A stretch of DNA of 64,000 nucleotides from positions 30,586-94,585 of the forward strand of contig DIPM01000025.1 of assembly GCA_002427105.1 (NCBI GenBank). The letters run 5' to 3'. Below, in pieces: positions 46,260 to 55,024 of this stretch. Under the pieces are notes generated by a model. The model made no database searches, was not told where the DNA came from, and was given only the letters and a program-made list of their open reading frames with translations. The translations under genes and the position numbers were made by a program. The stretch comes from Marinilabiliaceae bacterium UBA5488 (GTDB lineage: Bacteria; Bacteroidota; Bacteroidia; Bacteroidales; Marinilabiliaceae). Position 1 is the stretch's first letter. Each line of letters starts with the position of its first letter.

Positions 46260-47039
46260 CTACTTAACCAGAGTGTAAATAACCAGGGCTAGACTAATGA
46301 CACTGGCTCCAAGACTAACCGGTATTGAGCTAAGATTCCACTGCTTAAGTCTGCGCGGTTCCACATAAACAATATCGCCGGGCTTCAGATAATAGTAGGG
46401 CGAAAACATAATTTTTTCGTCAGTAGTATCGATAATAAGCATCTGGGGAGTATCTCCATCTTTACGTATAAGACGCACCGTCTTACGGTTGGCAAAATCT
46501 GTCATGTCTCCCGCCAGACTCACGGCTTCAAGTATCGAAATCTCTTCGCTGTTCATAAGAAACCTTCCCGGACTCCGCACCTCTCCCATTATTGTTACAT
46601 GGTCGTTCAATAACTTTACAATAGCGCCGCTCTGGTCTATATACTTGCTTGCAGCCAGCTCTATCTTCTGTGCTATCTCATGAAGTGCAAGACCTGCAAC
46701 ATATATCTTACCGAGGAAGGGATAATCAATTGCCCCGTCGAGCCCGACCCTGTAGCCCAACAAGCTGGCCGACATAGGATTGGAGGCCATGGAACTATAT
46801 CCTGATTCGTTATTCAAAAATGCTGAGGAACGATCATCCAGGCTCGTAACCCGTATATAGAGCAGATCGCCCGGTTTGACCAAATAATCTCCTTTCTCTA
46901 TTTTATACTGACCCTCTATATCCTCCAAACGTTTTGCCATATCTCCCTGCAAATAGATTGATTCCTTCAGCGGAACGCATGACACTGTCACAAACAACAG
47001 AAGAATATATAAAAGTGAGAACCTGCTTTTCAACTTCAT
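46260..47039 (-). CDS. wza: Polysaccharide export lipoprotein (Wza-like)
   Basis: A 259-residue outer-membrane polysaccharide exporter of the short Bacteroidota type. The signal peptide ends in lipobox VSC. A Poly_export domain (YLVKPGDLLYIRVTSLDDR) is followed by SLBB domains (VTIMGEVRSPGRFLMN, EAVSLAGDMTDFANRKTVRL) and a C-terminal hydrophobic segment (PVSLGASVISLALVIYTLV), which could insert in the membrane. It works with the Wzc-like kinase encoded directly downstream to move capsule or exopolysaccharide to the surface. It heads the operon, and the 278-bp region upstream separates it from the divergent comEC and contains no gene that I accept. Confidence 0.94.
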   Translation of the reverse strand: MKLKSRFSLLYILLLFVTVSCVPLKESIYLQGDMAKRLEDIEGQYKIEKGDYLVKPGDLLYIRVTSLDDRSSAFLNNESGYSSMASNPMSASLLGYRVGLDGAIDYPFLGKIYVAGLALHEIAQKIELAASKYIDQSGAIVKLLNDHVTIMGEVRSPGRFLMNSEEISILEAVSLAGDMTDFANRKTVRLIRKDGDTPQMLIIDTTDEKIMFSPYYYLKPGDIVYVEPRRLKQWNLSSIPVSLGASVISLALVIYTLVK

Positions 47040-47317
47040 CGTGATAAATTTTTATTTATTCATTAATCCTAAACCTGCTTAGTTCAGTGGTTTAATCTCT
47101 TAGTATGCTAATATTCAGCAATAATTACTCAGTTTTAGCCCAAGGAAAACCCTTTGTACCAGACTTAAAACAATGTGCAATTTAAGCAATACTATGTTAT
47201 ATAACATTGTTTTTTCCTCAGGTTTAATCACCTCTTTTTTGTGGTTGGTCAAATAATCCCGCTTGTGTTTGTCATAAAATATATTTATTTTGCTTTTGCT
47301 ACCAATTAGCTCACCCA

Positions 47318-49384
47318 ATGAGACTTTTGCATGAACTCCCTTTTCTAAGAATTGTACTCTTAATTAGCTGCGGAATCATCCTTTATCAATACTCCCCGCT
47401 AAGTACAGATAATATGATGATCGCAATATCAGCTATTGGGATATTGGCTGCGCTCATGCTTGTTTACATTATTTTTGGATCCGGTAAATATCGCAAAAGA
47501 TGGATTCCCGGTTTTCTCTCCTCTATATCACTAATCATAATCGCCTATACACTTACTGCTATTAAGACGCCTACAGCGCTCAGCACTTCCTTTGACACGG
47601 TCGTTGTTGGAGAAGTTAACTCGCTGGAATACCGCGACAATGATTGGATAAGGATTGTTTTGAAACCTGAAGCCTTCGATACCGCGCTTCAGTTTAAACG
47701 CTCAGATAAATTGCTATTAATGGTTAGGGGTCCGCTTAAGGACTCCCTTCAGGAGGGCAACCGTCTAATAATCAAGGGGGAAGTGATGCCTCTTAGCCCC
47801 GGCAGCAATCCAAATTCCTTTGATTATAGCAAGTACCTGCGCAACAAGGGCTTTGTCGGTCAAATGTTTATAAGCTCTTCGGATCTTCGTCCTATTGCCG
47901 GCCGCAAATACAAACTAAGATATCTTCCACAAAAAATAAGGGCTAAGTGCATGACTATCTATTCAAAATACGGGATGTCTGATAAGTCTGTTGCAGTAGT
48001 ACAGGCACTCTTATTAGGCGACCGCTCAGGCATTGACCGTGAAATCAATGAGCATTTTATTAAGAGCGGAGCCGTGCACATCTTATCTGTTTCTGGCCTG
48101 CATGTTGGCATAATACATCTTCTAATCACTGCGCTGCTGGCTCCTTTATTCAAAGCAAACAGCCCGGCGAAATGGACTGTTTCAACCTTAGCACTTCTCG
48201 CATACTCATTTATTGCAGGCTTTTCTCCTTCTGTCTCAAGGGCGGCATTTATGTTTTCCGTTGTTAGTGCCGGCAAGTTATCAAGTCGCCGTTCCAATAT
48301 TTACAATCTGGTCTGCCTATCGGCCTCGCTATTGCTGATTATCAATCCTCTTTCCCTTTTTAATGCCGGCTTCTTGTTAAGCCACATGGCGGTTATTGGC
48401 ATTGCGGCATTCTACCGTCCTATTAATAATTTGTTTAACTTCCGCTTTGTCGGTTTTCGCCATCTCTGGTCACTGGTCGCTCTATCGCTCTCGGCGCAGC
48501 TTAGCACTGTACCCTTATCCATCTATCTGTTTGGAGCCTTTCCAGCCTGGTTTATTCTGTCCAACCTTATAATTGTGCCAATTTGCACACCCGTTATTAT
48601 ATCAGCGGTCGGAATTCTCATTTTTTCTCCTCTTCCCTTTGTCGCAAAAATCCTGGTTGGTATTTGCGATGACCTGCTGCTGTTTATGACTGACATTGCA
48701 GCTACAATAGAGCAACTGCCGGGAAGCTATCTGCAACACTTATGGATTTCCTTGCCTATAATGCTCATACTTTATCTTGCCATAATATACCTGTACCGCA
48801 TAATGTCAAACCCGGGCTACAAGAGCATCACACAATTTATCGCCATTTTGGCAATAGTCACAGGCGGATTTGGTTATCAACATTCCATAAAATTAAAATC
48901 CTCACAGTTGGTTGTGTACGACGTCAACAGAGCTTTCCTGATGGACCTGGTTGACAAAGGTAAAGTTTTCACTATTCAGTCGGACGAACTCGATGAACGC
49001 AGCAAATCATTCGCACGCGACGGAAACCTGAAAAAGCTGAAGCTAAACTCACAAAGCGGCCAGGTGCTAAGCATTAATCAGGGCGAGCTACCGGGACTTA
49101 CTTGCTTTTCCATAAATAACAATCGGGTAGCTCTTATACACGGGACAGGTAAAATAGGGCAATTCAGCAGTAAGGATTTAAACTCCGACATCCTGATTAT
49201 TGCAGGCTCAATCAACTGCAATATTGACGCTGTAATTGATTCCTCACAATGCAAAACCATAGTAACAGCATCTAATTGTCCCCGCTACTTGACAAACAAA
49301 TGGCAGCAAGTGTCAGAGCAGCGCGGATTAAGTTATCACTCAGTGAATGAAAGCGGAGCCTATGTATTAAAACGTCGCAAATAA
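47318..49384 (+). CDS. comEC: ComEC/Rec2-family DNA-uptake channel protein
   Basis: A 688-residue polytopic membrane protein. N-terminal helices and a DUF4131-like domain (FDTVVVGEVNSLEYRD, NPNSFDYSKYLRNKGFVGQM) precede the Competence domain with the key motif AVHILSVSGLHVGIIHLLI and a series of transmembrane helices. The C-terminal ~170 residues (from VVYDVNRAFLMDLVDKGKV) lie where other ComEC proteins carry a metallo-beta-lactamase-like nuclease domain. The HxHxDH metal-binding motif is absent, so this part is degenerate or a different fold. ComEC moves single-stranded DNA across the inner membrane. It is divergent from wza and 90 bp upstream of trkA. Confidence 0.92.
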   Translation: MRLLHELPFLRIVLLISCGIILYQYSPLSTDNMMIAISAIGILAALMLVYIIFGSGKYRKRWIPGFLSSISLIIIAYTLTAIKTPTALSTSFDTVVVGEVNSLEYRDNDWIRIVLKPEAFDTALQFKRSDKLLLMVRGPLKDSLQEGNRLIIKGEVMPLSPGSNPNSFDYSKYLRNKGFVGQMFISSSDLRPIAGRKYKLRYLPQKIRAKCMTIYSKYGMSDKSVAVVQALLLGDRSGIDREINEHFIKSGAVHILSVSGLHVGIIHLLITALLAPLFKANSPAKWTVSTLALLAYSFIAGFSPSVSRAAFMFSVVSAGKLSSRRSNIYNLVCLSASLLLIINPLSLFNAGFLLSHMAVIGIAAFYRPINNLFNFRFVGFRHLWSLVALSLSAQLSTVPLSIYLFGAFPAWFILSNLIIVPICTPVIISAVGILIFSPLPFVAKILVGICDDLLLFMTDIAATIEQLPGSYLQHLWISLPIMLILYLAIIYLYRIMSNPGYKSITQFIAILAIVTGGFGYQHSIKLKSSQLVVYDVNRAFLMDLVDKGKVFTIQSDELDERSKSFARDGNLKKLKLNSQSGQVLSINQGELPGLTCFSINNNRVALIHGTGKIGQFSSKDLNSDILIIAGSINCNIDAVIDSSQCKTIVTASNCPRYLTNKWQQVSEQRGLSYHSVNESGAYVLKRRK

Positions 49385-49474
49385 CACTGAAATATATATA
49401 GCTTCTAAAGTTTCGCAATTTGACTTTTATTGTATTAATTTGTCGCCAAAATCCATCAATAATCCAGTAAGAAA

Positions 49475-50815
49475 ATGAAGATTGTGATTGCCGGGGCCGG
49501 TGAGGTTGGTAACCATCTCGCGAAGTTGTTCTGCAATGAAGACCACGACGTTATCCTAATGGACAGCGACGAAAATAAGCTTCGTAAAGCGGCGACAAAT
49601 TATGATTTGATGACTGTAACGGGCTCGGTTAGTTCCATTGAGGATTTGAAGACAGCACAAGTTTCAGGCTGCGACCTTTTCATTGCAGTACCTCCTTACG
49701 AGGAAGTGAGCATACTATCGGCCATGCTCGCCAAAAAACTGGGTGCTAAGAAGACGATTGCGCGGATTAATAACTACGAATATCTCCAGCCCGAGAACAA
49801 AGAATATTTCAGGCAACTGGGAATAGACGAGATGGTGTATCCCGAACATCTGGGCGCTCAGGAGATAATAGCCTCCTTAAAACAGGTTGGCATACGCCAG
49901 ATGTTCGAATTTACAAGTAGCAAGCTTATCCTCTATGCCATAAAAATCAGGAATAATGCTCCTATCGTAGGAAAGACCCTGGCGGAAATTAATGCCATGC
50001 ACGATCCTAACTTATATTATACTCTCGCCGTTAACCGTGATGGCAAAACAATTATAGTTCACGGGAAAGATGTGCTCAAGCACGAAGATTTGATTTATGT
50101 TATAACCACTAAGGCTGGAACTGCACAACTTTTGGCCGATACGGGGAAGGTTCAGTATGAGGTGCGCAATATTATGATGCTTGGCGGCAGCCGTATAGGC
50201 CTGAAAGTTGCCAAAGTTTTGGAAAACGACTATCATCTGAAACTGATTGAAATAGACCGTGAGAAGAGCAATCATCTTGCCGATTTGCTCGAAAACACCA
50301 TGGTTATTAATGGCGACGGGCGCAATTTGACTCTTCTTAAAGATGAAGGGATAGGCAAGGCAGATGCCTTCATTGCAGTTACCGACACTTCAGAAATCAA
50401 CATCCTGGCTTGTCAATTGGCAAAAAAGATGGGCGTAAAAAAGAGTGTTGCTGAAGTAGAAAATATGGACTACATAGATCTGGCGGAAAACATGGGAATA
50501 GGCACCATAGTTAATAAAAAGATAATAGCAGCCTCTTACATTTACCGCCACACATTTAAGGCTAATGTTTCCTATGTAAAGTGCCTTACGGCTTCAGAGG
50601 CCGACGTTCTGGAGATGATAGCCCAAAAAGGTGCAAGGATTACCAAAGGCTCTCTTAAAGAATTAGATTTGCCAAAGGAGATAAATATTGGAGGAGTAAT
50701 AAGAGGTGAAGAAACCATCATCCCTAACGGTAGCACCAGAATACAGGCCGGTGACAGGGTTATAGTACTGGCACTGCCCGAAGGTCTTAAGAAGGTTGAG
50801 AGACTATTTCTTTAA
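49475..50815 (+). CDS. trkA: Trk system potassium uptake protein TrkA
   Basis: A 446-residue peripheral regulator of Trk potassium channels with two tandem RCK units. Each has a TrkA_N NAD-binding domain (first VIAGAGEVGNHLAKLF, second MMLGGSRIGLKVAKVL) and a TrkA_C ligand-binding domain (NNAPIVGKTLAEINAMHDPN and the final RIQAGDRVIVLALPEG). The start ATG at 49475 fits the family N-terminus. TrkA binds the cytoplasmic face of TrkH and gates it by nucleotide. TrkH is not present in the window. The next gene on this side is convergent. Confidence 0.97.
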   Translation: MKIVIAGAGEVGNHLAKLFCNEDHDVILMDSDENKLRKAATNYDLMTVTGSVSSIEDLKTAQVSGCDLFIAVPPYEEVSILSAMLAKKLGAKKTIARINNYEYLQPENKEYFRQLGIDEMVYPEHLGAQEIIASLKQVGIRQMFEFTSSKLILYAIKIRNNAPIVGKTLAEINAMHDPNLYYTLAVNRDGKTIIVHGKDVLKHEDLIYVITTKAGTAQLLADTGKVQYEVRNIMMLGGSRIGLKVAKVLENDYHLKLIEIDREKSNHLADLLENTMVINGDGRNLTLLKDEGIGKADAFIAVTDTSEINILACQLAKKMGVKKSVAEVENMDYIDLAENMGIGTIVNKKIIAASYIYRHTFKANVSYVKCLTASEADVLEMIAQKGARITKGSLKELDLPKEINIGGVIRGEETIIPNGSTRIQAGDRVIVLALPEGLKKVERLFL

Positions 50816-50833
50816 CAGGGAGCCCGGCAAACA

Positions 50834-51448
50834 CTACATTTCAAATTTGCCTTTTCCCTGCCTGATAACACTGAAAGGATATGTGGTGCAATCAACTATG
50901 GTAGAAGGCTCATTTCCGCCATACCCTCCATCAATTACTGCATCTACCAGTTTCTCATATTTTTCATAAATCAAGTCCGGATCGGTAGTATATTCTATCA
51001 CCTCATCCTCATCTCTGATTGAGGTACTTAAAACCGGATTGCCCAACTCTTTCACAATTTCAAGGATTATATCATTGTCCGGAATACGGAAGCCAATGGT
51101 CTTCTTGTTGTTTTTGAAGAGTTTAGGAACACTATTGCTGGCAGGAAGAATAAAAGTGAAGGGCCCCGGCAAATGTCTTTTCAGAGTCTTAAACACATTG
51201 TTGTCGAGAGCTTTTGCGTAAGAAGACAAGTGACTCATGTCGCTACAGATAAAAGACAAATGGTCGCGCCTTAAATCCAGACCCTTAATTCTGGCTATCC
51301 TTTCAACGGCCTTTGAATTATTAATATCGCATCCTAAACCATAAACTGTATCAGTGGGATAAATAACCAAACCACCATCTCGTAAAATATCTGCTACTTT
51401 ACGTATCTCCCGGGGATTGGGATTTTCAGGATAGATTTTGATCAGCAT
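50834..51448 (-). CDS. Sua5/YciO/YrdC-family protein (L-threonylcarbamoyladenylate synthase type)
   Basis: About 204 residues from the ATG at 51448 (MLIKIYPENPNPREIRKVAD). The longer frame would run into the tRNA-Tyr gene, so the internal start is preferred. The YrdC fold is recognised by GGLVIYPTDTVYGLGCDI, ERIARIKGLDLRRDHLS, LPGPFTFILPAS, TIGFRIPDND and PVLSTSIRDED. Proteins of this type either make threonylcarbamoyl-AMP for tRNA t6A (position 37 of ANN-decoding tRNAs) or belong to the YciO branch of uncertain role. The sequence alone does not separate the two. It is directly downstream of the tRNA cluster. Confidence 0.85.
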   Translation of the reverse strand: MLIKIYPENPNPREIRKVADILRDGGLVIYPTDTVYGLGCDINNSKAVERIARIKGLDLRRDHLSFICSDMSHLSSYAKALDNNVFKTLKRHLPGPFTFILPASNSVPKLFKNNKKTIGFRIPDNDIILEIVKELGNPVLSTSIRDEDEVIEYTTDPDLIYEKYEKLVDAVIDGGYGGNEPSTIVDCTTYPFSVIRQGKGKFEM

Positions 51449-51471
51449 AATTGAAAGTTTGAGCTGAAGAG

Positions 51472-51554
51472 TGGGGGGAGGAGGATTCGAACCTCCGAAG
51501 TCGTAAGACAACAGATTTACAGTCTGCCCCAGTTGGCCGCTTTGGTATCCCCCC
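51472..51554 (-). tRNA. tRNA-Tyr (GTA)
   Basis: Reads on the minus strand from 51554. The 7-bp acceptor stem GGGGGGA/TCCCCCC is perfect. The anticodon loop CTGTAAA gives anticodon GTA, there is a long variable arm as expected for Tyr, and the T arm is GGAGG-TTCGAAT-CCTCC. The discriminator is A and CCA is not encoded. It is the last element of the ffs-tRNA-Thr-tRNA-Tyr cluster. Confidence 0.97.
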
Positions 51555-51618
51555 TTCAGTAAATTGCTTCGTTTAAGAACAAAAAATAATCCCTACCAGG
51601 GATTACTTAAATATTGAG

Positions 51619-51692
51619 AGCCGATGGAGGGATTCGAACCCCCGACCAGCTGATTACAAATCAGCTGCTCTGGCCAACTGAGCTACATCGGC
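51619..51692 (-). tRNA. tRNA-Thr (TGT)
   Basis: Reads on the minus strand from 51692. Acceptor stem GCCGATG/CATCGGC with discriminator T, D arm GCTCAGTTGGCCAGAGC, anticodon loop TTTGTAA (anticodon TGT) and T arm GGGGG-TTCGAAT-CCCTC. It lies 64 bp upstream of tRNA-Tyr and 4 bp after the SRP RNA. Confidence 0.97.
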
Positions 51693-51696
51693 AAGT

Positions 51697-51793
51697 GGGT
51701 AAGCTATCTGTATCGCACCGCTTCAACCGCCTACCTTTGCTGTCGTCAGACCCTGGAGGAGTTCAGCAGGAGCTGGTCGTACAGGACTTACCC
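51697..51793 (-). ncRNA. ffs: Signal recognition particle RNA (bacterial small type, 4.5S)
   Basis: Minus-strand hairpin-shaped RNA of about 97 nt. The ends GGGTAAG (5', 51793-51787) and CTTACCC (3', 51703-51697) pair perfectly and the next bases (CCTGTA with TACAG) continue the stem. The apical region CCAGGGTCTGACGACAGCAA contains the conserved SRP symmetric loop (CAGG ... CAGCA) capped by a TGAC tetraloop, as found in Bacteroidota. The promoter positions the 5' end correctly. It binds Ffh and directs membrane-protein synthesis to the membrane. Confidence 0.85.
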
Positions 51794-51798
51794 GGTGA

Positions 51799-51828
51799 CA
51801 AAAGTAGAAAATTCTTTAATTAATACAA
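51799..51828 (-). promoter_or_regulatory. Promoter of the ffs-tRNA cluster
   Basis: On the minus strand TTG (51828-51826), a 19-bp spacer and TACTTTTG (51806-51799). Transcription would start about 5 nt beyond 51799, which is just where the SRP RNA begins. Confidence 0.65.
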
Positions 51829-51996
51829 GGACTTTTGCACAATTTTTTCACTCATTTTTTACTTGACAGCGCACAATTCACGCTATCAGACGCTTATCAC
51901 TACACGCCCCTATCGTGCAAACTATGACTCTTGACCCGACCCTCGCAAAATTCAGTAATTAATGCGTTCTTAACTATCTGCTAATATATATTTTCG

Positions 51997-52004
51997 TACT
52001 TTTG
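51997..52004 (+). promoter_or_regulatory. Candidate promoter -7 box for the DUF4199-glycosyltransferase pair
   Basis: TACTTTTG matches TAnnTTTG and lies 85 bp upstream of the DUF4199 start codon. No well-spaced -33 TTTG is seen. Confidence 0.35.
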
Positions 52005-52089
52005 AAGTCGTGGCAGGGTCTTCCATCAAAGAAAAAGGCCTGTATCCACCAATAGTTCAGTTGTATCATAACTAAAACAATATATCATC

Positions 52090-52629
52090 ATGAGCAAAGA
52101 GCCTGACAAAAAGCTATATATTTATTCTAGCGGGGCAAAAATGGGACTGGCATTAGTCGTCCTATTGCTAATTCTTCATTCTGCCGGCAAACTAATAGGC
52201 TCGGGATGGACTTCGCTTAGCTGGATTGTCTATATAATAGCAATTTACCTGACAATGTCCGTTTATCGCGATCGCTATAATAATGGAGTGTTATCATACG
52301 GCAATGGCCTTCTTTTTGGGTTAAAAATCTCTACTTTATCGGGAATTATAGTCGGGTTCTTCTATTTTATTCTGATACGTTTTATAGATCCCGGAGTTAA
52401 AGATGCAATGATAGCACTTGCCGAAGAGGCTTATTTGGCATTAGGCATGCCGGAGTCGCAGGTCGAGATGATGTATGAAGCTATCCAAATGACCACTAAT
52501 CCCTGGGTTATGTTAATGTCAAATGCCCTGGGCGGACTGATAAACGGCACCATAGTATCGCTGATAGTGGCGCTTGTTGTACAACGCAAAGGCGATCCTT
52601 TCAAAGAAGTTATGAAAGATGTTGAATAG
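52090..52629 (+). CDS. DUF4199 family membrane protein
   Basis: A 179-residue protein with four predicted membrane helices (ALVVLLLILHSAGKLIG, LSWIVYIIAIYLTMSVY, ISTLSGIIVGFFYFILI, LGGLINGTIVSLIVALVV). A soluble stretch between helices three and four (DPGVKDAMIALAEEAYLALG) carries the usual acidic DUF4199 helix. The family is confined mainly to Bacteroidota and has no assigned role. It is commonly found directly in front of a family 2 glycosyltransferase, as here, where the two reading frames overlap by 11 bp. Translational coupling therefore suggests that the two proteins act together in the inner membrane. Confidence 0.85.
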   Translation: MSKEPDKKLYIYSSGAKMGLALVVLLLILHSAGKLIGSGWTSLSWIVYIIAIYLTMSVYRDRYNNGVLSYGNGLLFGLKISTLSGIIVGFFYFILIRFIDPGVKDAMIALAEEAYLALGMPESQVEMMYEAIQMTTNPWVMLMSNALGGLINGTIVSLIVALVVQRKGDPFKEVMKDVE

Positions 52630-53587
52630 TGATGAAAAGTTAGATCTGACGTTAGTAATTCCCTTGTTTAACGAAGAGGAGTCGATTACCGAATTGCTTG
52701 AGTGGATTTACAAGGCTGTTAAGCCTATGGATATTCGTTTCGAAGCTATAGTCGTTGACGACGGCAGTAAGGATGAGTCGTGGACGATAATTAAAAAGAT
52801 GTCAGCTGTATATCCATGGCTAAAGGCCATACGTTTCAGACGAAATTACGGGAAATCAGCAGCCCTGCACTGCGGCTTCAGAGAGGCTAAAGGCGAGGTG
52901 GTTATAACCATGGATGCCGACCTTCAGGATAGTCCTGACGAGATTCCTGAATTGGTGCGCATGATAAAAGAGGATAATTTCGATTTGGTTAGCGGATGGA
53001 AAAAGAAAAGGCAGGATCCCCTAGGCAAAACTATTCCCAGCCGCATCTTCAATCGCACAGCTCGTTTGGTCTCAGGAATTAAATTGCACGACTTTAACTG
53101 CGGACTGAAGGCATATAAGCTGGAGGTAGTTCAAAATATTGAGGTGTACGGTGAAATGCATCGTTATATTCCCATTCTGGCAAGACGAGCCGGCTTTGGC
53201 CGTATTGGCGAAAAAGTTGTCCACCACCGTGAGCGCAAATATGGAGTAACAAAATTTGGTTACGAGAGATTTATTAAAGGCTTCCTCGACCTCTTATCCA
53301 TTATGTTTATCTCAAAGTTTGCAAATCGCCCGATGCACCTCTTTGGATCGCTCGGAACAATTACATTTTTCGCAGGCTTTTTATCGGCCTTATGGCTGGG
53401 CATTCGCAAGTTGTGGCATGTTTATCAGGGCATAGAATCTCCGCTGGTAACCAATAGTCCCTATTTTTATATTGCTCTAACCTGTATGATTTTGGGAACA
53501 CAACTGTTTATGACAGGTTTTGTAGCCGAGCTGGTTGGCAGGATAAGACCCGACAGAAACCATTATCAAATCAGCGAGAAACTCTGA
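52619..53587 (+). CDS. Family 2 glycosyltransferase, DPM1/GtrB-like
   Basis: A 322-residue membrane-associated GT2 enzyme. The GT-A domain shows LVIPLFNEEESITELLEW, VVDDGSKDESW, FRRNYGKSAALHCGF, the metal-binding MDADLQDSPDEIP and NCGLKAY. Two C-terminal transmembrane helices (LGTITFFAGFLSALWLGI and YFYIALTCMILGTQLFMTGF) complete the layout of GtrB/ArnC-type polyprenyl-phosphate glycosyltransferases. It most likely loads a sugar onto undecaprenyl phosphate for envelope decoration. The start ATG at 52619 overlaps the end of DUF4199. Its 3' end overlaps the 3' end of the convergent miaA by 17 bp. Confidence 0.9.
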   Translation: MLNSDEKLDLTLVIPLFNEEESITELLEWIYKAVKPMDIRFEAIVVDDGSKDESWTIIKKMSAVYPWLKAIRFRRNYGKSAALHCGFREAKGEVVITMDADLQDSPDEIPELVRMIKEDNFDLVSGWKKKRQDPLGKTIPSRIFNRTARLVSGIKLHDFNCGLKAYKLEVVQNIEVYGEMHRYIPILARRAGFGRIGEKVVHHRERKYGVTKFGYERFIKGFLDLLSIMFISKFANRPMHLFGSLGTITFFAGFLSALWLGIRKLWHVYQGIESPLVTNSPYFYIALTCMILGTQLFMTGFVAELVGRIRPDRNHYQISEKL

Positions 53588-54470
53588 TATGCTCCAACAT
53601 ATCATCAATCTGAAGAGGATGAAACCAACTGATTGATTTATCGCGCTTAAACCAGGTAAGCTGCTTCCTGGCATAACGACGCGAGTTACGCTGAATTAGC
53701 TCAACAGCCTTTTCAAGAGAATGGCTGCCGTCGAAATAGGCAAACATCTCCTTGTAGCCCACAGTGTTAAGCGCGTTAAGATCCCGGTGTTCAATTAGCG
53801 ACTTTGCCTCTGCTTCCAGACCCCTCTCAATCATCACCGGCACCCTGCTGTCAATTTGGTCGTAGAGCTCCGAACGATCCATATTCAGTCCTATCCTCAC
53901 TATCGTAAAAGGTCTTTCACGCCTGGGTCGGGTCCTCAAAGAAGAATAAGGCTTTCCTGTCATCAGGCAAATTTCAAGGGCGTGAATAATGCGTTTAGGA
54001 TTCTTTAAATCCACCTGTTTGTAAAACTCCGGGTCAAGGTGCTTCAGTTGAAGCCTAATAGCCTCAAGTCCCTCCTCTTCATACTGCCTCATCAAGTCCT
54101 TACGTAACTGAAGGTCGATAGTAGGCAAATCATCAATACCATAACAAAAGGCATCAAGATACATCATTGAGCCTCCTACCATAAAAAGGGTTTCGTGGTC
54201 TTCAAACAGCTTCTCACTCAGTTTCAAAGCATCCTGCTCAAATTCGTAGGCGCTGTAATGGTCGAAAACGGAGCGGGAACCTACAAGATAATGCTTGACT
54301 AAAGACTGCTCTTCGAGGGTGGGAGCTGCCGTACCTAAAGGAATTTCCTTGTAGATTTGTCGCGAATCGGCAGATATAATAACAGAATCATAAGAACTAG
54401 CCAGAGCTATCCCTACTTTTGTCTTTCCAATACCTGTTGGCCCGCCAATAACCACCATCGTTTTTGCCAT
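53571..54470 (-). CDS. miaA: tRNA dimethylallyltransferase
   Basis: A 299-residue enzyme that adds dimethylallyl to A37 of tRNAs reading UNN codons. The N-terminal P-loop GGPTGIGKTKVG is followed by SADSRQIYKEIPLGTAAPT, DHYSAYEFEQDA, VGGSMMYLDAFCYG and the late RYARKQLTWFKRD, all typical of MiaA. The order IPLGTA is the standard Bacteroidota variant of the MiaA motif IGTA. The gene's 3' end overlaps that of the glycosyltransferase gene tail to tail. It follows the pRiA4-ORF3-like gene by 26 bp, and the two are probably co-transcribed. Confidence 0.97.
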   Translation of the reverse strand: MAKTMVVIGGPTGIGKTKVGIALASSYDSVIISADSRQIYKEIPLGTAAPTLEEQSLVKHYLVGSRSVFDHYSAYEFEQDALKLSEKLFEDHETLFMVGGSMMYLDAFCYGIDDLPTIDLQLRKDLMRQYEEEGLEAIRLQLKHLDPEFYKQVDLKNPKRIIHALEICLMTGKPYSSLRTRPRRERPFTIVRIGLNMDRSELYDQIDSRVPVMIERGLEAEAKSLIEHRDLNALNTVGYKEMFAYFDGSHSLEKAVELIQRNSRRYARKQLTWFKRDKSISWFHPLQIDDMLEHIRVSR

Positions 54471-54496
54471 AATACAAACAACTGTCTTAGTGGGGC

Positions 54497-55024
54497 TTAA
54501 TAATCATCGAAATCAAAAGAGTCATCTGCATAATCTTCAGGGAATTCATCATCAAGACCGGAAAAGTCATCGCCATCGTCATCGTCATACGACTCGCTCT
54601 CGTCGGCATCCAAATCAAAATTTTCATCCAGAAACGGAGTAGGTGCCGTGCCTTCCAGTCGCACAGCAGCCGGTTCTTTGACTTCACCTTCTGTAATATG
54701 AGTAAGCTCCATAAAAAGTACCCTCTCGGCAAAAGGATCAAAAGTGTAAAGCATACGCTGCTTGGGCCTGTCCAAATATGTATCCAGTGTGATCTGATCC
54801 ATAACCCCAATGCTGCCATCACCGGTCATATCAATTAGCGTAATCTCCTGTTCCTTTTGCCAGGCTTCGTCGGTAATAAAAAAAGAGGTGAGCTGGGCAG
54901 AATCGAAATTCAGTTTCTGCTGGATAAAATTGTGCAAATCAATGAATTTAGCGCTAGCATTAATGGCTATATCAAACAAAAAATCATCAGACTCATTGCT
55001 AATGGCCCGAAAAAAATAAATCAT
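54497..55024 (-). CDS. Plasmid pRiA4b ORF-3-like protein with acidic tail
   Basis: A 175-residue protein. Residues 1-130 form the pRiA4b ORF3-like domain (FRAISNESDDFLFDIAINA, KFIDLHNFIQQKLNFD, QITLDTYLDRPKQRMLYTFD, RVLFMELTHI). The last ~45 residues are almost purely Asp, Glu and Ser with aromatic spacers (ESYDDDDGDDFSG), a strongly acidic disordered tail. The family is annotated in some genomes as a transposon passenger, but in Bacteroidota it is a fixed chromosomal neighbour of miaA, and no transposase is found here. The molecular role is unknown. Confidence 0.82.
   Translation of the reverse strand: MIYFFRAISNESDDFLFDIAINASAKFIDLHNFIQQKLNFDSAQLTSFFITDEAWQKEQEITLIDMTGDGSIGVMDQITLDTYLDRPKQRMLYTFDPFAERVLFMELTHITEGEVKEPAAVRLEGTAPTPFLDENFDLDADESESYDDDDGDDFSGLDDEFPEDYADDSFDFDDY

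Noticed and set aside
47115..47318. Minus-strand ORF of 67 codons between wza and comEC
   Set aside because: Composition is AT-driven (many Lys, Ile, Leu), no family resemblance and no ribosome-binding or promoter support; it covers the expected divergent promoter region.
51614..51823. Plus-strand ORF of 69 codons
   Set aside because: It runs through tRNA-Thr and the SRP RNA on the opposite strand.
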